The notes under the pieces: model-generated
Databases searched by the model: none
Told to the model about the DNA's origin: nothing
The model's input: only the letters and a program-made list of their open reading frames with translations
In this document: piece by piece, positions 22,601-34,900 of the stretch
Layout of the letters: each line of letters starts with the position of its first letter
How positions within the stretch are numbered: the stretch's first letter is position 1
Position numbers and translations under genes: made by a program
Assembly (NCBI GenBank): GCA_018389105.1
Contig: JACATO010000645.1
Coordinates: forward strand, 620,001 to 684,000
Length of the DNA: 64,000 nucleotides
Source of the DNA: Nautilus pompilius
Taxonomy: Eukaryota > Mollusca > Cephalopoda > Nautilida > Nautilidae
Direction: 5' to 3'

Positions 22601-25016
22601 GGCTTTGAAAAATTTTGCTTAAATTAATTCTTATACAAAACATACTAAAATAGTTTGGCATGATAATAAAATTGATTTTGAAAATATTAACTATTAGATT
22701 AGAATAACCAGTTCTCTACTAAACTGAGATATAAATCACTTTATAATTTTGTGTAAGACAATTTTTCATTATTATTATTATGATGAAATATAGGATAAAG
22801 ATATAACACATTGTTTTTCTTTACTTTTATATGCAAAAATATTGCCTAATATGAAATAATTTGTGTAAAGCTTTTGTAAAGCTAAATCTAGTTTGTATTT
22901 TATTAAATCTTTCAGGTTAATTTAATACTAAGGGAAAACAACTTCTTGCACTGAATATGTAATATTAGGAAAATTACAAATATAATGATTTGTGTTCCTC
23001 ACCTGTTGTTGATAGTTTTGTTTGTCTCATTGATTTTGAACTTTTAGTTTGATTGAAGGCAGTATAAAATGCTTACAGATATATATATATATTTAGAATT
23101 TTATAAATGTCTCAATTATTTTTATAATCACATCCCTGGAATGGTGACTGCAGTTGTCTTTAGAATTATTGCAATCTCTTGAATATTTTGTTGCTGTAAT
23201 ATGTATACAAATAAATTTTTGAAAATACTCATAAATTATCTCTTACATATTCATTTTAATAACATCTTAGGCAAGTTCAAACCGTGCATTGAGCTGGAAT
23301 TGATTATTTAGATAAACTAAATGTTTGTTTTTATTGATATTTCATGTCAGAGAACAATCAACTCACCTGGAATTGGTCATAATAGTTGTATTACCATAAA
23401 AATGACTGACCACCGTTGCTTCTAAGGCTTTTGTTCTTTTCAGAAATTTTCTCTGCAAGACTGAAAAAGCAATCTGCAGTGTAATGACAGTTAAATGGTG
23501 TTGAACAATTCTGATATTTGGAAGAGGTTTAAAGAGCTGCTCTGTTGAGCTGAACCCCCCCGTACTCACAAAGTCAGTACTCAATGCTAAAATTAAAATA
23601 GTGGGTTGCTATTCTTCAAAGCAGATGTGTTACACAAGTAGTACACTCCAATATTGAAGCACAGTGCCATTTCCAAGAAAGATGAATTTTCATAATGCAC
23701 TGGAAGGACATTTTCTTCGTCTGTCTATTTTTTTAAATTTAATGCAGTACTAGAATTTTGTCGCCATAAACAAATGCAGAGTTTCAAATTTAGTTTAAAT
23801 GGATATTTATATGATGAATTGTTTCAAAATTTTGCCACAAACCATCAACATGTCATGGCTGGAAAAAGAAAGAAAAAACAGATCTAAACACCATGTTTCA
23901 GTATGTTGGATAGAGGCCTTTCCCAAAGATGGCTTACAGCAGTGTTAGGTGGCATTTTCCCTTAAGTCACATTATAGATATCATCAGATATTTACAGAAT
24001 GTTGCTGGCATGGCCTTTATCATCACTAAAATTATCTGAAAATATTAATTACATGCTTAAAATTTCTTTTTTGCCGCAGCATTTAGAGAAAGCTCCACCA
24101 TTGTTTTACCAGCGATATGAGAAATTACCTCAGAAGTTAATGGAAACTAAGAAAAGTTACTTTGGTCTTCAAGATTCCAATTACAAGGTGAAGGTATTTA
24201 ATTTTTTCATAATGGTTTACATCTACACAATTTGCCACTTTTGGAACATCATAGATAGACAGAATTATTTAGTTTGTTTTATAAAAATGTAGAATTGTTT
24301 TGTTCTAAACTGAATGGAAAAAACCAACTTTTTTGCTTGCACTAATCCATACTTATAGTATGTGAGTAAAGATTTTCTGTAGCAAATGCACTTCAAATGT
24401 GTTGCTTCTACTTGTGTACATCCAATATTTTGGTAAGGAAGTGATCATTTTTTTTAAAAAAATAAAATAAAATTCTCCAAGAAAACAATTTAACTACTAA
24501 GGTGATTTCAGATGCCAGCCTGAGCTTACTAACACCAGTTGGTATATGACAGGTTTCTATGAGCTATACATTAACGTGTCCTTTATTTAATATCCTTGCT
24601 GCATTAAAAGTGGGTAGCTTTAGTTTAGTTTATTTTGTTTAATGCAGATGAGAACTCCTTTTCAAAGTTCCTGTTTGTTTTCACCATGGCGACAGAAATC
24701 AGGAGAACAACAGTTACCTGTCCAGAAAAACAGGTGGGCCATAAAATTGATTGATGTCATTTGTTGTTGTTTTTCATAGTGTTAGTCACATATAAGAGAT
24801 TATGCTAAATTCTTTTTAAAAAACACAAAGAGCATAAAGAAAACACCTCACGGTTAGAGAAAGGAGCTAATGGTAGTGCCTTCCTGTCAAAGAGATATTT
24901 TATTAAGTTTATTATTTATTCCACAGTTTGAATATGTTTTTTTTTTTTCTGTACAGAAAACTCTGATGAGAACGGACAGGATAGTTTTGCTGCATTATCA
25001 TGTCTGTCACTGGGTA
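14657..25016 (+). CDS. Unrecognised Ser/Asn/Lys-rich protein, 6 or more exons
   Basis: Exons with consistent phase are 14657-14703 (ATGATG start, in-frame TAA 45 bases upstream, donor GTGAGT), 17133-17191, 18234-18269, 21744-22594, 24080-24187 (or 24193) and 24648-24733. The product starts MMGEHGNKVQRNRIHR and continues with EVLPSNNPDNITTWLHQWQEKGS. It then has a 283-codon exon with a hydrophobic ILDLSFFLEHSLCKTF segment, a low-complexity polar middle, and FPVFPLRDLLPVVERKLLG near its end. It then adds LEKAPPLFYQRYEKLPQKL and FQSSCLFSPWRQKSG. No transmembrane helix or enzyme motif is visible, and I cannot name the family. The 3' end is uncertain. A splice to 24957 gives a stop within three codons, whereas a splice to 24927 stays open to a GTAGGT donor at 25017. 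The 18269 donor (GTTTGA) is weak. Confidence 0.6.
16055..16081. repeat. (TTTC)n microsatellite
   Basis: There are about six perfect tandem copies of CTTT inside an intron of the plus-strand gene. Confidence 0.85.
16569..16637. repeat. (ATT)n microsatellite
   Basis: This is a run of ATT triplets of about 70 bases with two interruptions (ATATT), in the intron between exons 1 and 2 of the plus-strand gene. The poly-Tyr/Ile frame over it is an artefact. Confidence 0.85.
18270..21092 (+). other. Long intron, no confident element
   Basis: This lies between the 36-base exon 3 and the 851-base exon 4. An open frame of about 100 codons at 19295-19597 is hydrophobic and lies within a less A+T-biased stretch (about 18.4-19.6 kb), so an unidentified degraded transposon is possible. 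I found no diagnostic motif. Confidence 0.3.
21093..21360 (+). repeat. tRNA-derived SINE, copy 2
   Basis: The copy begins with a tRNA-like head (GTGATTGTCTGGTGATTATT, then a B-box-like AGTTAGAATCC). The shared body CTCCTAGCATTGTTTCTTAT and TTCACCAGCC follow, ending with CAGTTATAGGGTC. It has the same block order as the 0.3 kb copy and lies 380 bases before the large exon of the plus-strand gene. Confidence 0.6.
23367..23473 (-). other. Possible antisense exon
   Basis: The minus strand reads IAFSVLQRKFLKRTKALE then ATVVSHFYGNTTIMTNSR. It is preceded by an acceptor-like CTGCAG and ends exactly at a consensus donor CAG/GTGAGT (23361-23366). It lies within an intron of the plus-strand gene, and I found no partner exons. 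It may be a chance frame, a pseudogene piece or a nested gene. Confidence 0.25.
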
Positions 25017-25924
25017 GGTTTGTTGTCCTATTATCAGAATTTCTTTTCAATACATGATGAACATGTTTAATTTCTTTGGGAAAACTTTCAGAATGACACA
25101 TCTTTGTTGTATAGCCACAGGGTAGTAATTGTTCAAAGTTGTTTCTCTTTAATCTTAATTTCATCAGGCCTTTGATACAATTTACCATAGAACAAGAAGT
25201 TATCTCACTTTCCTTTCTGGATGTGCAAATTACAAAATCTCTTAAAGAGATGCTCACATGAATGAATAATTAGATTTCCATAGCAATTATTCTTCTACTA
25301 CTAAACAAACCATTTTATTCTCTCTGTGTCAATGAGCACTTCAGATTTCAAATTTTATTTTATATCTGTGTTGTTTTAGGTACCTTACCATATTTTCTTA
25401 GAGAAAGAAATAGATAGTGTTTGTATTTTAATCAGTCAAGCCTTGAAATTTCACAAATTTAGTCTCAAGGATATATGTTATGCTAATTACTCATAAGTAT
25501 CCATAACAACTTACAGTTAGGGAAAGAAAGTTTGCTGCTATTATTTTTTTTGGCTGCATTATTTTCAGTTTGTATTCATTTGGCTAACATTTCATATTAA
25601 AATTGTATTCAATCATATTGACACATCTTTTTTAAAATACCAAAAGATTATAATTTCATAACTGACTTTTTAAAGTTAACCTTTAAAACTTCAGAGCGAT
25701 CATTCTTTAAGAAGTTGACGTTTAATGAGTTTTGTTGAGAGTTTAAGCTAACAACAGAAATTTTGGTTTTCAGAATAAAATACTATAGGCAGTTGATGTT
25801 TTTACAGTGAAAACAGAAAAACCTTAGAAAGAAAACTCATTTTCAGCAGTATTTTTAATGCATAGAAGTTCCATGACCACTAAGAAGTAAAGAACTTTGA
25901 TATCTGGTGAAGGAATCTCACAGC
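25017..25924. other. Convergent intergenic region
   Basis: This is the space between the uncertain 3' end of the plus-strand gene and the stop codon (25925-25927) of the minus-strand coiled-coil gene. It is A+T-rich. Several TTTATT words, one near 25350, could be minus-strand polyadenylation signals. I see no other feature. Confidence 0.35.
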
Positions 25925-28900
25925 TTACATGTGGAGCTCACTACTTGAATTGCTTGCATTCTTGTTGAACTGCATATTTAGGGGCTCCACAGAAATTGTT
26001 TGCACTGCTGTTTCACCTTTCTTTCTCTTTCTTTCCTCTACTTTCTCTTTGACTTTTTCTTGCTGTGAAATCTTGCATTGGTCAAGACTACAAAGAAACA
26101 AACTTTACTAGCGTTTTTCATATTAAATAAACAAAACTTTATAATTCCAAACCTTAATTTTATAGACTATAGCTTACAACTTGAAAGAGAAAGCAGGAGT
26201 TTGTGCTCAGAGAAAATTCAAGTGAACATGAGTAAATAATAAAGGATACGTTTATCAACATCTATGGGTTGAGTTTGCAGTAGCTAAAGATCTAAGCCGT
26301 TTTGAAGATTCTAATTTTGTAGGGAAAAAAACAGTTCAAAATGCTTAAATAGAGATTTTGTGGAATGAGTTCATTGATTTAATGTTGTTTTTTTATAAAA
26401 ATTTTAATATTCTGTAATGGCAATCAAAGACATGAGACTATGTATATTTGGATTCACCTCTTGTGGTCGGCACCTAGTTAAACTGAAAGGTGATATTATT
26501 GTAGTATTCCATATGCGGTGCACAATGTTTGTGTTAGCAGACTGTCTTCAGTGGTTGACAATATGATAGTATAACTTCTAGGCATCAATCACTGACTGAT
26601 GATTTAATTATTGTAGAGTTTTAAGAGCAGATTCTTTGGTGGTGATGGCTTTTTAATCTGAGATGAAAAATATTATCCCATTAAGATTTAGGGGAAAGCC
26701 ATTTTCTGAGCTTTGTCGTTATTAATGTTAAATTTATATACTGAAAAATGATATCAATTTGAAATATATTCATAGCTTCTATAATCAAATAAAAATATTT
26801 TACTCACACTTTGTCTAGATTTGATGCTTGTGCTATCAACTCTCGTGCTTTGCTTGCATTTTCTTGCTGTTTCTGTCTTTGTTGTTCTTTCATCTGCTCC
26901 ACAATGGCAGCTTGTCTTTTCCTTTCTCTTTCTTTCTTTGCATCAGCAGCATCTAGATTTTTAAAAATCATTTCTTTTTCCTAAAAAATAAAATTATACA
27001 TGTCTGTAATTATTTTTTTCATATGTAATATTTGAAATATTTTTAATTTATTGAAAACAATTCATATATTGAATATTTTCTTTTTTATCAAGTTTTATTT
27101 AAATTACCATTGATATATGTATGGAGAACACACTCTTCCAAAAACAAATAAAGTGCAGAACACCAATATTTTAAATGTTAATTTCATTGAAAAATAGGGC
27201 AGACTGGTGCTAAATGTTCCAGGGGTAGTTTGTTACAGTATTATTAATTCCTAATTACAGGTATAGATGATGCCTCAATCGATGTTGTATGTTTTGATCA
27301 TTCAATTATAGCCTTGTTTCTAAGCCCAAATCACCCTTCCCTACTAATATTGGTCATTTGTTGTCCTATCTTTGCACTTAACTGATGTTACCAGCCATGC
27401 TGTTTGCTGCATGTGACCACTGAATAAATGTTCACATTGCCAAGCAGCAAAATAGTGCAGTTTTCCAGATGCATATCCAGAGTTTCACTGTTTACAAAGC
27501 CCAGTTACTCAGTTGCATAGTCACATATGCTGTGATATTTACAACACTGAAAAAATGCCAAGGTTATCTGATAATGAAAGGAGCAGCACAATTAAGAAGC
27601 TAAAAACTAAGATCTCTTATTCTGAGGTTGCTGTTATCCTGGATCTCCACAGTCTGATCTTGAGACTGATACTGATTTCAACAAATTGGAGCTACTAGAG
27701 AAGGTTAAGAGCTGGTTAACTACAAATGATATTACAGGCTTAGGACTACTACATAAGGCTGCAGCACTTGTGGAATTGGTTTACTATGGACAAACATCTC
27801 CAAAACAAAGAGCATCCCTGAGCTATATTCCATATCTAACTTAACTATCAGAAGCTGCTTACACAAGATTGATATCCAACCCTGACCCAACTTTTTAACC
27901 CAGTTACTTAAATTTAGTTTCTGTCAGTGGCACAAGAAGGATAAATCCTATATCCACCATAAAAAGGGATTTATGCCTTCTGTCATTAGTATATGTCATA
28001 TTTACTAGAGGTGAAGGAAGTTTTATGTTATGGTGAAGAATGTCTTATAACTACTACATCCAGCCTGTTTAGCAGGGAAATCTGGTAATGACTAAACACC
28101 AGGCTGTCTTATTCATGCAAGTCCATGGTGCAATATTCCAAGAACAGTCAGCTTCCTTTTGCCGAGACATCTTAGGATTTTCAGTGCACTGCCAACACCA
28201 CTGAGCCATCTTGATCTGATTTCCAAGACCCGAACTGTTGAATACCTTTATTGCTGTGTACAATATGGCCAGCAGATATTTCAGACACTTCAAAAACTTT
28301 TTCAGGCTAGGTCACAGGTATCAGGCTGATCAACTGTCATGGTGCATCAGGTGATGGACCTCAAATTATTCAGTTTCTTTGGGTTACTGACACTTCAGTG
28401 ATTGGTTTAGCTGTGATTTCTTGTGTTGCTATCATCTCATAACAAATACTATAAAAAGCATGTGGCAGTGAATATTAAATATCACTGTTACATTGTTTTC
28501 TGAAGAGTATATTTAGATATTTAGTTATTTAAGAGGTAACTACATTTGTTTTTTTAATTAGTGGAAACAAAATTATTATTATTATTATTATTATTTCATT
28601 GGCATATGACATTTACATAATACGGTGCCACACCATGTTGCATGCAGTGAAGGAAATGGGGTGGTACCTACTTCTCAATTTCTGGAGTTTTAGTTTTCAG
28701 CAACAGAGGGGATATTATGGTCAGTGATATAGAGGTGGGTGGGTCCTTGGGAAGTGTTCAGGTTTAAGCTTCTAACTGTAAAACCATTCGTAGTTAGCGA
28801 TAGAAGGCCTGTATCGTTTGTACCCCAATAGACCGCGGTTATGATCTAACGGTCTCCGGCGACCTCTCCGCCTTCACAGAGAACTCGAATAGCATTTGCT

Positions 28901-31900
28901 TCGCTGGACTTGTTACACCTTGTTTTTCAGCTAGTGCTCGATGGTAAGAAACTCACACAGAGAGGGATTCGCTAGGGACAGGTTTATTAATGTCTGTCTG
29001 ACATGACAATACATATAAACAAGGCTATCACAACGAATTAGGAAAACCGGAAGTGCCCTTGTTTACGTGTCGGCAGTGAATGTAGATTAAGGCACCGGGA
29101 CTTTCTATTGGTAGATATTAGAATACACGATAACACAACAGCTAGTAATTATAAATGAATATGACTTTCTGCTTAATGACCCCATAACGACCAAATAAAG
29201 TGTTTTTCTGCACTTATTATAAAAATATAAAAATTCCCCCCCCCCGTCAACATGCTCCAGGAGCCACAAGTGGGGAGAATACACTAGATTTAGTGTTCAG
29301 AAACAGAGAGGATATGGTCAGTCCTTCAGATGGACACACTTCCTCCCACACACTTTACTGTCGAAATATTTAGATATTAACAATATTCCAGAAGATTCGG
29401 TTTTTGTCTTAAATGGTAGGCCATGTATCAGGGCCTACAGAGAATCTAAGGACTCTAAAGGAAAGATAGTTTCTGCCCATCTTCAACAGCTGTAAGCACA
29501 ATTCCAGTGTCAACAGCAGAATGTGGAATGAATTTATGTTTGTCACCACAGCGTGCACGACTTTAAACTGATCATCTTTCGATTCTTCTCTTTATCAAGT
29601 TAGTGGGACCCTCCTCTGTCAAAACATGGCTTCTGAAGAAAGAGGAGGGGACAGGAAAAAATGATATATATCCTTATGGGGCATTCTGTACTGAGTCTAA
29701 CACACTTGACTGCTGCATTTGTTCATTAATGAATAAGTAGAAATTGTAGAATGTATTTATATTTATATATTGCATGATCATCATATTTATACAGTATATA
29801 TGTAAAGTTGTGTGCTATTATTATTCTCAGTAAAATTATAAATAATTATGCATATCTATTTAAAGTACATTCACATCTAATCTAGCAAAATTTTTAATTC
29901 CACTAGGAGTTGCGTGTGTGTGTCTTTGTTCCTTTTCCCAAGAGTGTGCCTTGTTCTTAAAACCTATTTCCATCACTGGTTGCATGTAGTTAAACATGAT
30001 GATTATTCCAATTTTTAAAATGTTGTAAATTATATATTTGAATTTTCATGACATTATAGCACAAGATTTACATATTGTCATTTTGAAATGTTAAATCTCT
30101 GCTAAATTTTATTCCACATAATTAAATATTTTTATTTGATATGGTATTAAAGTCTGTGTTTATGGTTCTTATATATTGATTTTAAATATTTTTATAAAGA
30201 CAGTACGAACAGTGAACAATTTTATCAACACAATGTGCCTCAAAATTCCAATTAAATATGTTTGAGGAAGTGATGTTTAATGTTATCTACATTTTTACTT
30301 CTATTTTTTAACTTAGTGTGAGTTAATTACTTGCATCTAACATTTTTATGTTTTTAAAAATACTATTTTGAAAATTGGAATCAATAATTTTATTTAAAAA
30401 GAGCAATACATGCAAGAAAAGACTTAATTTTTTTTAACTATAAATCTGAGAAAATATACTGAAGCACAATAGAAACAGGCTGATCCAGGTGAGCTCGTGT
30501 GGCTGGCTTATTGATTTACTTTTGAAAAGGTGTTTCTGCCAATAATATGGATACTTGTTGCATGTGAACAGTATAGAGGTTGGTGATAAAAAGGCTCCCA
30601 GCCATGTTTTGAAACCCTTCTGAACATGATTTTTCCATGCTCAGATTGGTAGCACGGCAGTAGGTAGGCATGATTTTAGCTGCCTTTTCAACAAGATCCG
30701 TTACACAGAAATTTAATTGTCAGCACAGCACTATAGAGAGATTAATGCAATGATTGCAGCAGACCAGCACCACTTAAGTTTACTAAAGACCAGATGACTT
30801 TTATATCACCAATTATAGATAGAGTGATTCTCTCTCAGATCAATTACTTCCATTCTCTAGAACATTTTTTGAGTGGTACATGGTTTAAAAGGAATTTCCA
30901 GCATTATGATAATTAGATGGTTTACATGCTACTTGACTTACAGTAAGATATCGGTCTTATACTTAATCAACATCATTGCCAACTGTGATTTTAGTGAGTC
31001 AACAACTACAGGCAGCAATGGCAAGATGATCTTTTTTTTTTCAAATAAAATAAGATTTTACCTAAGTAACTGTTAAATGACTAAGGGTATGGCATTGTCA
31101 TGGTGAATGATCCCACAATTAATGTTTTTTGTAAACTGATTGGAAGGGAACTGGAAGCATCATGATTTGTGAGGAGGCATACTTTTCATCACAGGATACT
31201 GCTTCATGTCTTTAGGGGGTCATAGTTGTCTCTTTCCTTGGATGTTTCCAAGAACTTCACACATTTAGCAAGACAGTGCATATCCTAATGCCGCAAGGCA
31301 TGTCAGTGCTTTCTCCAGCAACAAGCCATCCCTGTGTTCTCATGGCTGATCTTGCACCAACTAAACATTTGTGGAATGAGATTGAACAGCAATTGCAACA
31401 TCATGCACCAATGCAGAACCTGATCTAACTCAAGACTGAAATCATCAGGAATGACAGAAGATACTATAGGTCTTCAACCAACTCTATTTAGTCAATAATG
31501 TTACATTGCATGGCATGTTTTATGGCTGCTGGAGGGCATACTCATTATTGACTTTTGTAAAGTACCCCATGTACCTTTTTCAGATGCCTTGTATTAAAAT
31601 GTTTTGAGATGTTATTCCTTTTTATGTTTTGTGTCTGTTATTAAGTGACTGACATAATCAGTGTATAATTTTCATTGCATTAGCTGTGATATAAAGTAAC
31701 TTTTACTGGAAAATGTCCATCGTGTATTTTTAATAAGCTTCAGTATAGTTTGAATTCAAGATTTTACAAAGAATTTTAGTCAATCAAAAATATTCATGAT
31801 TACATTGGAAGGGTGAGTGTATCTAGCTTTAATTCTTTAAATTGTCCCTTTTTTTATATCATTCACAGTTTAATTTAATAAAAATTTTATGACTTACCTT

Positions 31901-34900
31901 CATATGGAAATTATAATATAATTACTTATATATAATAAATATGGGACAAACAAACAAACAATCTTTTTTTCAATATCATCACTTCATGTCATTTTTAAAA
32001 TTATTTTTCTTTATTCTTTAGACCAAAGTGACAAAGGGTGATGGTGTATCTGTAAGCAGATGTACATATGCCAGCTGAGTTGAGTTATTCTACGTCTGTG
32101 TACAGTACAGTCGGGCAGAATACTGGCAAAGAAAGAACCAAGTAGGGGAGTAAAATTCAGACTATGCTGGTACAGAGAATCCATGCTTCTATCTAGACAT
32201 CAAACACAGCCTGCACTCATTGTGAACTAAGTCATTATTACTTACTATGCTAACCCACCACCCATGTCTCACATGTACAGATACCTTTCCTGCCATAAAT
32301 TGTTTCTAGTTTTTATTTGCTCTTACGGAGCTTTTTGAGACATGCAAACAATGTGCTTACTAGTAACAAAACCCTCCAGCACAAATTGTTCTCATTCTAT
32401 TTTCATGTTATGACAAAACAGATAATTATGTATGAAATGCTTTATATGAACATTTGTTTATACAATTATTATTTATTTCATTTTTAATCAAATATAAGCT
32501 AAACAATACCTCTTTTACTGTTTGTGTGGAAAATTCATGTGGAATGTTCACTATAGAATAAAAATTCTTTCATGATCTAATTAATTTCAAAAGTACAACT
32601 TTGAATAATTGTAGTCTGTTGTTTTCTTTGCACAATGTCTGTCAAATGGGTTAGAAAATAAAATGTAGAACAATTTACAAACCTCTTCTATGGCCATATT
32701 AAGCACAGTGTTGGGCAGACTCCTGGTACTTCTAGCACTAGATGGCGTCTTTTTCCCTCCATTTCCAGCATCTTTTGCAGCATGTGCCTTCCGTCGTCTT
32801 TGACGATTAGCTCGAGTATTTCCCACTCCCTCTGAGTAAGATACTACAGACATTCGTGACATGTTCTCTCTTCCCCGCTTCCTTTCTTGTTTATCAACTG
32901 CCAAAAGAACATTGTAACTGCTAAATCTTTAGATAATAATATAAGTTAGCTCTCACATGCAGTGTGTTTACAGCAATCAGTTTTTGTTACTAAGTTTGAT
33001 TTATAGATGATAATGAAATTTTTTTAAATACTGAATGAAGATTTTGATCAGTCACCTATAAAGAAATATCTTTTTTCAATGACCGATCTGGAAATATGTA
33101 GTTCTTTAGTGAAAGGGCTTTAAATTTGTAGTCAGTTTCAGATTTACTTCTTAATTTGAAAATGTATTTATTATTGTTTATTTTATATGTGAGACTTTAT
33201 TATGCAAAGTGATTAATTTTGTATAAGTATGGGAAAAAATTTTTTAAATAGATCATTTTAGGAAGTGAAAAGGAAACCTATGTCATGTCACTCTGAAAAT
33301 TGCCAAAATTTGATTTCATAACTATTTGCTATAGGTCTTAAACATAATGTAAAACCCCCTGAGCTCAATGTTAAGCATATTTAAAGTGTTTGCCAGCTTG
33401 CAAGTCCACATTAGAAACAATGGCAGCCAGATATTTCAACATTTAGCTTTGTACTAAATTACATACCGAAATAGCTGATAATGAGTTACATTCTCTTATT
33501 GTTTTTATAAAAATAAATGAAATCATTTTTCTTATATATCTACTATAGAGTTTACTTTTGTGGAGGCCAATGCTAGTTGTTTCAAGAGTAGGTTGTTAGC
33601 ACACCAGCAATTCCTAATTAAACACATTAGATCATTGTTCTAAGTACGTGATGTTGATTTTAGCTCCTCTACACATTTAATGAACTACTGACGCTTTAAC
33701 AACTTAATCCTACAACAAGTAACTCTGTTCTCTCCTACTTTGTGTTAGAAATTATATTTAGATGTGATAAATCATTATATCACTTCATTAACCAAGATAA
33801 TTAGAATTTGTCCAAACGAGTGACTATATTTTGTGAAAAATGTTGTACATAGTTTGATTGTATAGTTTGTTCCCCTTCTTGAGATAAGTTGACAGACATG
33901 ATGACTAAGCTGTCTTGATCTCATAACAAACAATGCTGTCTTTTGTTTGCTGATATACATCTAGAGTAAATGACACATTAATAAATCAAAGATTGTAACA
34001 TTATAAAAATGGGTATTCAGAAAGCACAATCATAAAACTAATTTTTTTTAATGTTTTTCTTATAAATGGATAGATAGGTTTTCTGTTTTTATTTGTTACC
34101 ACGTCTTGACAGAATTTAATTTTAAATTAATTTTTTTTGGTCCTTATAACAGTTAATGTATTAATCAGCTACTGTATTATAATAATACTAATAATATACC
34201 ATGCTCAAATTTTAGAAAAAGGAAGAGAAGTTATACAAATGTCTTGAAGACTAATTGTTATTCCAGGAAGAAAGAAAAAAGCAAAGGTAGGAAGACTACA
34301 GGTGGTGCATGACATTTCTATTATTAGTGTTATTGTATATAACAGTGATTTTCAGGAAGCAGGAAGCCATTATAAATTCCCAAGTTTGGGGTGCTAATCA
34401 ACACTTAGTTCATTCAGCTATTGCTGATAGATAGTAATAAAGTAAATGATTATAAAGCTACAGAAATACTCATTAATGTTACCTTGTTCTAGACTTAATC
34501 ATTTTTCTTGTCTTACCCTATAAAATGAAATAATTTGTCTATATTGCAGAGAGTAAACAGATTACATATATAATACAGTGATGGTGCTTAGCCAAAGCCT
34601 CATACAAGGCTACTATGAACACCATTAATTCCACAAATATTCTTAGCTTTTATTTGCAGCTACTAAAACAGTACAGACAGCCAGGCTAACCGGGTTCTTA
34701 ACATTTGACCTTTTAAATGGAGGCCAACTAAATCAAGGCATCATCTTACTTTGTGCCTAACAGTCTTTCCTGTGCTCTGTAGGACAAAGAGGGTTAAAAA
34801 GAAAATGACTTTATTACCTGTGCTGAATGCGACAGCAGGCTATTGGTGACCGATGAACTAGTTTGGAGAAAGTAATAAAAACACTAGCATGTGGACAGAC

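Noticed and set aside
24916..25257. 113-codon minus-strand frame
   Set aside because: It has no motif or splice context, and it starts inside a T-rich tract.
26060..26065. Alternative acceptor (TTTCACAG) for the last coiled-coil exon
   Set aside because: The acceptor at 26088-26089 has a better pyrimidine tract (TTTGTTTCTTTGTAG). It also matches the phase left by the GTGAGT donor at 26807-26802.
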